From positions 558,001-622,000 of the forward strand of contig OZ237749.1 in NCBI GenBank assembly GCA_965178125.1: 64,000 nucleotides of DNA. The letters are read 5' to 3'. The notes beneath the pieces are model-generated. The model worked only from the letters and a program-made list of their open reading frames with translations, searched no databases and was not told the DNA's origin. Source of the DNA: Bilabrum cf. latius. Taxonomy: Eukaryota; Bigyra: Bicosoecida; Bigyra; Bicosoecida. Positions 44,458 to 56,900 of this stretch are shown here, one piece after another. A program made the position numbers and the translations under genes. Numbering within the stretch: position 1 is the stretch's first letter; the number at the start of each line of letters is the position of its first letter.

Positions 44458-47372
44458 GTGGCAGTCTTACGCATCCGGTGGACAGAGCGGCACTACGACG
44501 CGGACAGCAAGAAGGCTAGACAAGACGCGCGTTATGCAGTCATTATAGAGAACGTGGTGCTCGGAAGTCCCCAGAAAGCCGTAGTTGCCCGCTGTGAGCG
44601 GGACAGGCCCATGCCACCAGCACCGCAAGGGAGGCAGAAAGGTACGGCGCGCACGGCGAGGGCTGTCGATGTTCTGAATCTTTGCGCATCTCCTACATTG
44701 AGTATACATCATACTGCAGTAGTTATCAATATCTGGCACAAGCTAGCCCTCGTTGTGCACTTCCAACACAATCAATTGTCTGTGTCGTCATCAGCCTCTG
44801 CCCAGTGGACAAGCTCGGCATGTCCTGGGCGCGAAAGCGGCGGCAGGTACCAGTACTTCCCAGAGGCAAGCCGCTCTACAATGCTTCCGTTGCAATACCC
44901 TCGAAGGAACATGGCCTGCCTCACTGCTCGCTCGCAGCTGGAACTTCCACCGCTAGACCGATCGGGCAGTGGTCCAAGCCCATCGGCTTGCTCTAGGGTA
45001 CTTTCGCAGTCCGACACCGTCACCTCGGAGAGAGGCAGAAGTGACGCTGTTAAAGACTGGAACAGCTTCGACTCAAAGGATTGCTCCATTATGTGCAGCA
45101 TGCAGGCGCCCGGGATGACAGTCTCGGCGTTGACTACCTGAGGTTCCGGCGCTCGTTGCAGGTACAAGGCCACTTGGTCGATCCTTTCGTCAGGCAGCTT
45201 GCCTGGGGCGTTGAGCAGCTCAAGTACAGTGATGCGGTCGTTACTTTCACCAATCGGGATGGAGCGGCTCGCGAAACGCAGCCATTGCCGCGCTGCTGGC
45301 GATGGATGGGTTGAGAGCTGCACCTTGTGTATCATCACGGTCTGCACGAGATCAGTCCTGGCCATCCATTTGCTCCGAAATGTCCTCTGCACATCTGACA
45401 TCGCAGAGAAATCTGGCTGTGACGCTGCATACACTGGCCAGTACTGGTCAGGGAGATCTGATTTTCGCCACCACGCTTTGTCGCGGGCCTCCTTGACCAG
45501 CAGCATTGACCTAGACCGGTCACGCAACCCACTGACAGCTGCCCAGTCGCCTAAGCGGGCGGCGTCAACGGACGGGATGTGCTGCCTTGGCATGCTTGCA
45601 AGCGCAAGCGGTCTATTGGCTTCTTCGTATTCAACGTGCAGCATGTCCTAGTAGAGGGGAGCACCGGAGTTGAGCTACAGCTCGAGAGGGGGGCACCTGG
45701 AAAAGCCGCTGTCGACTGCAGGCTTCACGGACGCTACGGCAAAACGATTCATAAAACTAATAGCCCCGGGCGGTACCTGCGAGCGGTTGCTGGCGGACGC
45801 ATCTGCCTCCCGAATCAATCGATCGAAGGAAGTCACGTTGATGTACTCGTCCACATCCATGTTGATCATCCACTCGGCCAAGGGCTTGCCGTACTTGAAT
45901 AGGAAGTGCGCCATCGCATGGGGCTGTGATTCTTGTCGGTACGACCAATAGCTATCAAGGTGATTGTTGTACTTCCTGAATGGCCAGGAGAGCTCCAGCA
46001 CTGTGGGGTTGCGCCGAGTAGAGACCTGCACGTGCTGCAAGCACTGCGCCTGCAGGTTGGGATGCAATCGAAATGGCGCAGCGCAAAGCTATACGCTGCT
46101 GCCCGGCATAAAATCAGCAATCGGATCCAGTGGCGCTTGGCGCGACTCATCAAGCTGGATGCCTTCGCAGTAGAACTTTGCGGCTTCCGCCAAGAGACAC
46201 GCGGCTTGCAGCCACTCGTCGTCATTTCTGTACACCACCGCTGCCTCCACGCCTCGGTCAGCATGAAAGGCCGCCCACGATGCCATATATCGCTCCTTGT
46301 CCTCTAGCAGCATCATGGTTGTAGCCATGAGCTTGTAAGGGCGGGGGTCTCTGAAATCTCCGGTACCTGCCGCAGGCTACGGCTGGTCGTCCGATGAGTC
46401 ATTGACAAATGCTTGTCGCGCTGTCACTCGAGGCCAAATGCAATTCCAACCAGGGTACAACACGCAGTCAATTCCACCATTTCGGAGCACGGAGTCTTCG
46501 AACTATATCACTCTGCCAACCTCAGGCTATTGTGATTCGACTTCAGCTTGAAGTGATCGCAGTTGGCTCCCGAGCAGGTCGGCATGCCAAACCCTTCGGG
46601 CAAATGCCTTTTCACCGTACCGAATTGCAACTTCAATGAACTAGTTTAAATGAATCTCACGTGGAAGTACCCACCTTACTGTCTCCCATGCGTTATTTGG
46701 AAACTGTTCATGCGGTAGTGCAGGTGATGCGGTTTTGTGTAGCAGCTCATGCCATGGGGCTCCCGGTATTGAGGCTCGCACCACAGGCTTTAGTTCTTCC
46801 ATTCGAATTCCGATTCTGGCATACTGTGGCACAATCGCGAATAGTTGCCTGTCTCTCGCGAATACATCGTGGACAAGCCATCGTATGCCAACGTTTGGCG
46901 GATGCGGCGTGGAAATGTTTCCGCCCGTGCTCCTCTCTGCGCCTCCAAGATGCCATGCGCACCTGCCAAGAGGGATCTCATCTGGCAACTCAACTCTCTC
47001 TTGCTTCAAAGCACCGCCAAGGTTGTCGTAACAGAGCTCTATCGGCTGCACCCGATGGTAAGGGTGACTGCCCTCATGCAAGATGCGCGATGACGGCAGC
47101 CCGTGCCAGTCCCGTGGCTAGCGGACTATACCGCAGGATCCCAGTGCAAACAGCCAGAAGAGGGCTGTCAGATTTCTGGCAAAGCAGCACATGTAGAGTT
47201 GCAAGCACCGATTTCTGGCAAAGCCACACTCTACTACAGGGCGGTATCCCTTGTGACGCTGAGAGAGCAGAGAAAACTGGATCCTAGATTGTATTTCTGA
47301 TGTCGAAGAACTACACTCTTTCTCGTTCGCGCTGGGAAAAAGTCAGCTGTCGAGCACACGTTGTTGTGCTCC
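44398..47372. repeat. Segmental duplication, copy 2 (contains GT92-like gene E)
   Basis: Direct repeat of 38679-41653 at an offset of 5,719 bp. Observed differences include 44653/44661, 44693, 44873/44878, 45123, 45527, 46987 and 47365. All eight TAG codons of the gene are conserved. Confidence 0.93.
44772..47192 (-). CDS. GT92-like glycosyltransferase, copy E
   Basis: 806 residues, near-identical to copy D (39053-41473), with the same start, the same TGA stop and the same eight TAG codons. The few differences include residues near the C-terminus (SIVERLASG versus SIAEQLASG) and one Met-to-Leu change (VSGLRDR). As in D, the signal-anchor segment, the MDVDEYINV motif and the C-terminal KWMARTDLV segment are intact. 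Preservation of every TAG in two full-length copies argues against random pseudogene decay. Confidence 0.87.
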
Positions 47373-47971
47373 TCTCCGCTGCTCGGGCCATCTACTCCGA
47401 GTACTATTATGAAGCCACAACCACAAAAAAATTAGCAGATTTGGATGTCAGAACAGAAGATTCGCATTCAATTTCAGATTTCAGAAGCACAACAAAATGC
47501 AGAATGGTTCAAGGAGTCAACTTTGTGCGGCTACAAATATGCTCACTTGATAAATCTGGTTCAGTTTGAAGGATAGATGCTAAAGCCCTGTAGTATCCGC
47601 TCTGAACGGCATAGCCAAGCGGTAGTAAATAAACGTAAAATCACGATTAATACCATTTTTTAATAAATCATAGTCTGAAGCGAGGTGAGTTGCCTAGGCG
47701 CAGTCACACGTTGGGTAACAACTCCACGTCCACAGTCATGCCACCGCTGGAGCCTGGTGTCGCGCATGCAACACAGCGTAAGCATTCAAGTGAATGCATC
47801 GCTGTGGTCAACGCATGGCTCCACAGGAAATTTCCAGTGCGGCTTTGCTGCTTTTAAGACGGGTCCGTGTCTTCCCAATGACCACTCCGGGCGACTTCAC
47901 ACACGGCCTCAAACCTGCGAAATAACAATAACAATAACGAACGCTGCAAAGTCATGACTAAGCCACTGGTC
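47193..47971. other. Intergenic
   Basis: Right edge of the duplication, then an AT-richer stretch (47400-47680) with no supported gene. A short GT92 leader shadow is open on plus. Confidence 0.5.
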
Positions 47972-50900
47972 TCACTCGAAGGCGCTGGCAGCAGCTGCTG
48001 GCCCCGCCTTGCTCATGGACCCTTTCTTCAGGAGAGGGTTGCGGCCGCTGTTGCGCCGACTGAGGGAGCGACTCGAGGCCGCGGCCTTCCCGAACTCCTT
48101 CTTCTTGCCCCCGCGAGCCATGCCCAGGCTCATGGGGTTCATGCCCATCGGACTCGACCCGCCCAGCCTCGGGGACCCGGCGGCTCCTGCTCCCACGCGC
48201 GGGGATGAGGCGCCCACGAGAGGAGACACGCCGCTGGCCGCCGCCCGCATGTTCTCCTTGGTCAGCCTGCCGTACTCCTTGGACATCTCCTCGTACGACA
48301 GCACGAACTCCTTGAACTGGCCCCTGAGGCGCACCCACGAGTGCCGGTCCAGGCTCTCCAGCTCCATCATGCCGCGCATGTTCTGCAGGAGAGCAGAGTC
48401 GCCATCCGCGCCGCTGTCCTTGCCAGCCTTGCTGACATCCATGAGCGGGTTGGCACTGTACTGAGCGTTGGACATGTCCACATCGATCTTGCGGGCGGCC
48501 TTGCCCTCCTTGACCTTCTTGATGCTGGCTTGCTGCAGCCGGCGGGCGCGGTCCTTGGCCGTGACCAGCATGTACAGCTCCAGCCCGAAGACCGTGAAGT
48601 AGTACGTGATGGATGACATGATGATGAGCATGAGGATGATGGTGATGGCGTCCCGCTGGTCCTGGTAGCCCTCCTGATCGAAGCGGCCCGACTCGAGCAT
48701 GATGCCGCCCAGCGTCACGAGGATGGCGCAGAACAGCAGCACCGTCTCCACGGTGTTCCAGTTCATCACGTTGCTGCCCATCACGCCCATCACGTCCTTG
48801 GGATCCACGGCGGCCGCGTTGATGCGCGTGCTGCTAAGGCTGTTCTGCGACCTCTGGTTGGCCTTCTCCTGCCTCTTGTCCTGCGAGCGGATCGTGTCCC
48901 ACAGCGAGTAGTACAGCTCAGGGGACCGGGCGCACATGATAAAGGCGGCAGCGCCCGTGGACTGCAGGCAGCCCACGCACCCGCCCTGCTGGGCGCGCGC
49001 CATGGACCCAGTGCTAGCCATGCCAGTGGTGTCCAGCAGCTCGTCGCGGCGGTTAGCCGAGTTCTGCGCGGCGGCTTTGTCGATGGCATCCGAGGAGCTG
49101 CGGTCCGCCTGGGCCTTGCGGAGACCCTCGTCCACGGACTTGCCGGCCCAGTCGATGAGCGTGTCCTGGTACTCGGCGGGGGGCATGTACGGGTTGTACT
49201 TGACCTGCAGCGTGTAGCACAGGAAGATGACCAGCAGCGTGGCGGCCATCTGGAAGGACGCGTTGGTGTTGAACATGAGCGAGCAGAAGGCGATGAGGGC
49301 CTTGCGCGCGATGATGGTCATGACCCACCAGTAGTACTCGGGCTTGAAGTAGTAGTACAGACGCTGGAACTTGACACGGAATGCCGCGGCCTGCTTGATG
49401 GCCTCGGGATCGGATGACACAAAGGTGTATCCGTGTCCCTGGGCCCTCCTGAGCTGGTCCAGCATAATAGTCTCCTTGTTTACAACCAGCATAAAGGCCA
49501 CCCACGCGGGGAAGCCGAATGTGTACACGATCAGCGCGATCACGGCGAAGGGCATGAGCTGCAGCTGCACGCCACCCTTCTGTCCGCACGGCTCGAACAC
49601 AGCCTGCAGGTACTTCTGTCCGTCTGGCGGTGTGGTTGGCACGCAGTTGAACACGTCCAGGATGGTCTTGGTCTCGTGCAGGTACAGGAAGTACAGCAGC
49701 ACGATCAGGCCAGCCACCAGAGGAGCGTACCGCTGCCCCTTGGGGTCTTTCTGCATGTTGGTGAAGAGCGCGTACAGCCAGAAGGCCGCGAAGGCCACCA
49801 TGCCCATGGCGATGACGGCCAGAGGCAGCAACACGATGAAGTACCACTTGGTCTGGAAGGCCAGCTCGGGCACCGTGCACTCGGGGGCCGTGATCTCGAG
49901 GTTGAGGTTGAAGGCGGACAGGATGTGGAACAGGTCCTTGAGCATGGGGGGCCAGCTCACGCGGGCGTTGGCGAAGATGGCCAGCACCTGGAAGTAGTCC
50001 ACGCCGATGGCGATCAGCGCAATGTTGATCTTGCTGCGGTTCAGCCACAGGCCCACGCATCCGGCCGTCATGGCCATCAGCACGAACGCCACGATGAGGA
50101 TCCACGGGTTGTCGGGGCACTTGACGCACTCGCCCGCGCGCCTGTAGAAGCCCGTGTCGCAGCTGGCGCACCTGTACATGGGCGCCTTGGAGGCATACCC
50201 TCGGGCGCAGAAGTTGTCGCCCACGCACGCCCACTGCGGCTCGCACGCCACGATGCACACGTCCCTGGGCCCGCCCTCGTGGATCATGGGCTCGTTCTCG
50301 TCCAGCGGGTGCCTGGGCGCCACAACCTGCCGGCCCGGCGGGCAGACCTGGAGCATGTCGATGTTGGCGGTGTCGGACGAGTTGAGGTTGTAGAAACTCT
50401 CCAAAGGCCTGGGCATGGTGTGCGTGTTGTTGAATTGGTCGTATCCGTTGCACACGCCGCCCTCGGGACATGGCAGGCACATCTCGCCCTCCAGCCCGAA
50501 GTAGTCCCGGTCACACACCACCTGCACCAGCGGCGGCCTGGTGATGCCTGCGAAGCGGCGCTGGCCAGCCACCTGCACGGTGATGTTCTTGGGTCCGACG
50601 GTGTCTACATCCAGGTGGCACTCCAGCACGGCCCGTTGGGTGGTGTCCCCGGTGAACTCGTCCAACACCTCGGCCACGGACCGCTGGGCTCCCTCGGGCA
50701 GAGCGCCCGGCATGAAGCACTCCCTCGCTCCGATGTGGATGCGGGACAGGCGCTCTGCTTCGCTCCAGCCCTCGGTGGATCCCGTGGGTCCGAAGTTCCT
50801 GCCCTTGATGGTGATGGGGTGCCTGCCCTCCAGCTCGCGCACCTCCACAGTCTGCGGCGTCACGGATGTGATGAACGGCCTCGAGTAGTTGACCAGCAGC

Positions 50901-53900
50901 GCGTTGCTGCGGATCTCCAGCACGTCCCCGTCAGTCACGCGAGCCGACGGGTTCTGCTCGAAGTGAGACACGAACACCTCTCGGTTGGTGCCCAGACCCT
51001 CGGGGGTCACAAACACGATCTCGTCGTCCTGATGCCGCACGATGGTGGGCTGGCCCGGGCTCCACAGACTCCTGGACTCGCAGCCCTCGGCACCAGTCAC
51101 TGCCAGCTCCGACTGCGCCACGGCCGAGTCGGGGCCCAGCTGGGAGGTGCCATCCAGGCCTCGCGCCACGGAGAGGCACGCCCGGTAGAACTGCACCGCC
51201 ATGCCGGCCGTGGGCAGCACGCCCCGCGGCAGGCTGCTGGTGCCCATGTCCAGCTCGCCGTCGCCCTCGGGGGTGTGCAGGGGCAGCGGCACGCGGCCTG
51301 CCTGGAAGGTCTGCGCCGCGGACTGCAGCACATTGGGGTTGGTGATGGGCCCGCGGCCGAAGTTCCTGCCCTTGAGCACGAGCTGCGCCCCTCCCGCCGT
51401 GGGGATGTCAAACACGCTGTTGGGCAGCGCCTCGATCGAGTCGATCTCCGGGTCGTTGTACTGGAACGCCACACCCTCGATGCCGACCTGTACGCCCCTG
51501 AGCTTGGGCCCCTGCATGGCGCCCTCGGGCTGCTGCCCGCGCACGCGCAGGGTGACATCGCGCATGCCAACGCCCGGAGGCATCAGCAGTCGCACCCTGT
51601 CGTGGGTCCAGCTCAGCACGTGCCCGTGCCACACCTCGCCCTCGCCGTACACGGTCTCGGATTGGTCGCACACGAGGTTCCGCAGGCGAGTGCCCAGCGG
51701 CGCCGCGCCCTCCTCGGCGTCCCTGTTGGGCCACGCCACAAAAGCGCACGAGGTGTCGTTGTCCCTGGCTCCAAAGTTCTCGCCGTCCAGCTCGACCTCG
51801 TAGAAGCCCGCCGCGGGTCCGCGGTGCACCGTCACCTGCGTGCTGCCGTCCTCGGCCTGCACCACCTCCTGACTGGCAGTGGCAGCGTACACCGTGGCGC
51901 TCGTGACAGTAGGCTTCATGTACGCGAAGGCGTCCTGCAGCGGCTCCGACTGCACGCCGGCCACGCTGACCACTGCATCCAGACGGGCACCGGTGCCCTC
52001 AGCCAGGGTGCACTCGATCTCGTCGTAGGCGGGGCGGTTGGCGGGCGCGGGGATGCGCACGGGATTAGAGCAGTTGAGCATGCCGGGCGCGCTCATGTCG
52101 GTGATCTCCTGCTCGGCGGCACGTTCCTGGGAGAGAGGGCTGTCACGACCGATGTGCACGGCCAGCTGAGCCGCCACTCCAGTGTCCACCTGCAGCGGGC
52201 TGGGCTCGCCGAAGTTGGTGCCGCGCACAAGCACTCGCACACCGCCACGGGTGGGTCCCCTGGGCAGGCCGTTGAGGGTCACGCTCTGGATGGCGGGGGG
52301 CGTGTGGGAGTGCGCCATGGGCTGCGAGTCCTGCCCACCCACCGTCACGCGGTAGGCAAACGGCATGCCTCCCAGGGCCGGGTCCGTGCCGTCGCCCTCG
52401 CCCTGGGGCACGCGCAGCTCCAGCATGGTGTGCGAGCGGCTGCGGCGGGCCGGGTCCTGGGTCGTGTGTCTGCACGCAGATGTCTCGTCCTGGTACTGCT
52501 CGCCCAGCTCGAACATGTTGCCGAAGCCGAGGCGCACCTGAGGGCACAGACCGAAGTTCTCACCCACGATGCGCATGATGGCCCCTCGAGTTGGTGTGTA
52601 CACCACGCCGTCCGCTGGAGTGAACACCTCGTCGGGCTGTCCCGATGGGTTGGCCGACGTGTCGTGCCAGACCTGCACCTCCGTGATGGACGGAGGCGCG
52701 TACGAGATGTACTGCGGACCAGACACGATGCCATCGCTGCCGGACGAGAAGCGCTGCACCACCACAGGCACCTGCGAGCCGTCGTTCACGAACTCGCCGC
52801 GGGGCCCAGCCGGCATCACGCAGGCGATGTCCCACTGCATGCCTCCATTGTCCGCATCGATGAGCGAGTTGTAGCTCGGATTGGCATCCACCTGGGCCTG
52901 CAGGATGACAGTGGGGAAATCGGCATCCGACACGGTCTGCGACGGGTCGGAGGGCAGCACCAGCGGGCACGGCTGCCCGCCAACGTCCACCTGGATGCTT
53001 TGCGCCTGCCCGATACGGGCCACCTTGAGCTCAAGGACTTCCCCTCCCGCCGTGCTGAAAGCATCGGCTCCCTGCAGGCCTGCCACTTGCGGAGACACGT
53101 CGTAGTACTGGGCAGCGGCAGACGTCTGACTCTTCTCCATGGCACCATCGTACGACAGCGAGCCCAGGTGAACCTTCGCAAGCCCAGAGTCCACATCGGT
53201 CATGACCTCGATCACGGTGTCGGTCCAGTCCACCACCTGCACGCGGCCTGGAGCTGCCGAAAAGTCCGCTGGATCGTCCGAGGGCGCGATGAGCACCTTG
53301 CGCTCCACCTGGTCGTTGAGCTCCTGCGCCGAGGCACCGAAGTTGCGGCCGTACACGCGCAGCAGCTTGATGCCCTCCTGTCCAGGGAACAAGTTGGCCC
53401 GTTGGTTGGCGTACGGTCCCGTGGTCCCGATGGGATCCAGCGAGAGGAAGTCGATCGAGGGGTTCTGGTAGGTGAACACCGAGGGGTTGTTCACCACCAC
53501 GGACGCGTTGATGAGTCCCTCGGTCACCATGGTGGTGTAGGCCGACATGTCCACGGCGCTGCGCAGGGCCAGCTGGGGGAAGCCAGCTGGCGAGTTGACC
53601 AGCACCACCGCCCTGTCCTTGCCCACGCCAGACGGCAGCGCGAACTTGACTGTCTGCACTGCCTCACGATCGTATCCGGCTGGGTATGCAGTGTTCCCTG
53701 CCGACGGCTCAAAGCGGGCTGTGCCAGACATGGGCTCCGTGGTTGAAATGCCGCTAGAATCCGTACCATCTGCAGCGTGGCCGAAGTCGACTGTCAGCGT
53801 GGATCGGCCGTCCGCGAAACCAAAGTACTTGCCGGTCACCTTGATCATTTGGGGGCTCTCCTCGTCCTGCTCGGCGTGCCCGAAGGCAGGCGAGATTGAC

Positions 53901-56900
53901 ACGATCTCAGGGGCGGCGTATGACACCGTGGTCTGGGACTCGGTGGACTCCTGGTCGGCCACCACCACCACGAATCGCATGTCGGCACCCACACCGGGAG
54001 GCACCCGCACTCTGATCCTGGAGTGGTCTGTCATGATGCGGTACTCCGACTCGGGCAGCACGTACTGGTGGGCCCCGTTGCCGAAGCGCACCTCCTGCAG
54101 CAGCTGCTCGTCTCCCGACGGCCCGAAGTTGCGGCCCACGAGCTCAACGTAGTCTCCGCCCTCGGGGCTCAGCTGTCGGTCCTGAGGCATGGCGGGCATG
54201 GGGTCCACCGAGATCGGCTCGCCACTCACCGTGGCAGGGAACAGCCCAGCCCCGTTGAAGCGCTCGATCGAATCGATCACGGGCAGGGCATAAGCAGTCA
54301 CAGGGTCTCTGGAAGTCAGCCCAGCCACCACCATGGTCCACTTGAGGTCAGCACCGCCACCCACAGCCAACTCGCACTGGATCCGCTTGTGATCCACCAC
54401 CATGCTGCAGCTGCTGCCGTCTACAGCGAACGTCCTGATCTCGGGGTCGATCGCATTGCCGCTCTCGTCGAAGCGGGCCATGACCAGCCTGTACGAGATG
54501 GCCACCTGAGCGTCCATCACGGGGCCGAAGTTGTCGCCGTAGATCTCGATGAGGTCCCCGCCCTCCGTGCGACCCTGCCTCACCGCGTCAATGTTCTCGG
54601 CATCTGCCACGTCGTCGAAGCCCGCAATGGTGGGGGCCGAGTAGCTCGAGTTTGCCTCGAAGATGGCCTCGGTCATCTGCCCGCCCACGCGCAGGGCCCA
54701 AGAGTAGCCTGCACCGCGGCCCGGGATGAGCCGGCAGTTGACGCGGCTGACACCGTGCCTGGCCGGGTCGCGCACAACTTCGCACGCCCCCGTGGCCTCG
54801 TCCTGGTCCATCTCGTACAGGCCGCTACCTGCCGGAAAGTCGCTCTCCAGCCCGAACTGCACCACCTCGATGGCGTTCATATCCACAGGTCCAAAATGCT
54901 CGCCGTCGATCTCCACCAGATCGCCCCCGGATGTGGAGGCCTCCTTGGCACCAGGCCCGAATACGCGTGTGATTACTGGCGGCAGGTAGCTCAGCTGCTC
55001 TGAGGATGGGCTGCTCTCCAGGTCGAATGCGGTGGACACCTGTCCGGGCATCACCACCTTGAGGCGGTGGTTCCGGCCCACGCCAGCCCCCGTGGTGCAC
55101 GTCAGCCTCGTGTGCTCCGATCCGACGTCCTTGGTGCACGTCACATCGCTCACGTACTCGTGATCTCCGATGCCAGTCACCAGCCCGGGGATGGTGCTGG
55201 GCCTGGTGCCATACGACACGCGGGGCACAAGCGCCCTGGAGCTGATGTCGGTCATGGGCCCGAAGTTGCGACCCTCCACCACGATAGTCTCGCCGCCAGC
55301 ACTGTCCATCGAATCCAGGCCGTGCATGGCTCCGGCAGGCACACTCACACTCGTCACCACAGGAGCGGCGTATTCCATCTGGTCAGCAGCAGCCACCTCG
55401 GACACAGTCCCGCCCACGCGCACGTACAGGCTCAGTCCCTGTCCGTAGCCCTCACCCGTCCTGACCCTCAGCTCGTCGTACTCCACCCCACCCGCCTGCA
55501 CAGCCGCCACGAAAGGCAGGTCATCAAAGTCATTTGCATCCAGAGATCCCATCAGGTCGGACTGAAAGCCGTACCTGACCTGCACCAGATTCAGGTCCAT
55601 CCCTTCGAAGCCCAAGTTGGTGCCAGTCAGGATGATCGTCTCACCGCCTGCTGTGCTCATGGGTCGTGTATTGACGAGGTCGTTCGGGCCGGCGATGGAG
55701 GTCACGGCAGGCGCTCCGTAGTCGGCGAACAGCGGCTCGAGGGTGCGCACTTGTTCTCCTCGCATGACCACGTGCCAGCGCAGGCCTCGTCCCACGCCTG
55801 GAGGTACCTCGCACGTCATGTAGTCCAGGTCGTTGCCATCATCGTCCATGTCACCGCTCTTCTTCACCACGCAGTTGGTGGCATTGTACGACAGCTTGGG
55901 CGTCATGGTCACCGATTCGTACCACACCTTGAGGTCGGTCGTCTCCACGAGGTTGAGTCCGAGGATCCTGACGCCCTGGGTGCGCCCCCCGGCAGTCCCC
56001 CTAGTCAGCATGGCCCGGTAAACGTAGTCTTCCTCTTCCCGCACTTGGTTGTTGCACTGCCCGTCGCACACCTGCACGGCGGTCAGCAGAGGCTCAGAGG
56101 CGAGGTCGCGCGCGGTGAGGTCTGATGCGATGATGACCGTCTGCTTGCCCACGGTGGGAGTCGACACGCGCCCGTCATCGGCCGCCAGCTCGACCTCGTA
56201 CACGCCCCTCACTAGCCTGCCCTCGTACTCAATGGGGTACATGGGGTCGTCTTCCTGGGGGGCCGTGTGGTAGGTCAGGTCCACCTTGAACTCGAGTTGC
56301 TTGGTGCCGGTGGGATCGTTGGTGGCTGGCGTGTCACGCAAGTCGAAGATAACATCGTCCGAAGGCAGTGCTTGACGAGTCTAGGACGTGTCGGTGAGGA
56401 AGTTTCCATCCACGAACGGCGCCAGTCTGGTCACTGAAAGGATGGTGTAGTCGATGTCGTCGCTGTCCTCGTCATCTTGCTCCAGTACGGCAATGGGGAA
56501 CCCCACGGTTGCATTCAGCTCACTTACCACGTGCACGGTGGCGGGGACGCTAGGGGGGTCATTCACGTCGTTGAGAGTCACGTTGATGGCACGCCCGTCG
56601 TTGAGGCCCTCTGCATCCGCCACGGTCACAAAGAGCAGGTGCTCCCTCTTCTCCTCGTAGTTGAGCCCCTCCTTGGCCACCGACAGCTGGCCCGATGTCT
56701 CACCCATTGCAAAGAAACCATCGTCATTGCCAGCCAGGATCTCCCACGTGAAGTCTGTCTCACCGTCTGGGTCCGTGGCGGTGAATGGCCCGGGCAGCAC
56801 GTTGGTACCCACGACAGAGTTCTCGTCTACAGTGACCATCACGGGGTCCATTTGGTCCATGACAGGAGGATCATTGCGGTCCAGCACGTTAATCGTCACG

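Noticed and set aside
49433-53746. 1,437-codon open frame on the plus strand
   Set aside because: It lies exactly antisense to the TIG repeats of the giant surface protein, is His/Val/Leu-rich with no domain, and is explained by high GC and third-position bias of the true gene.
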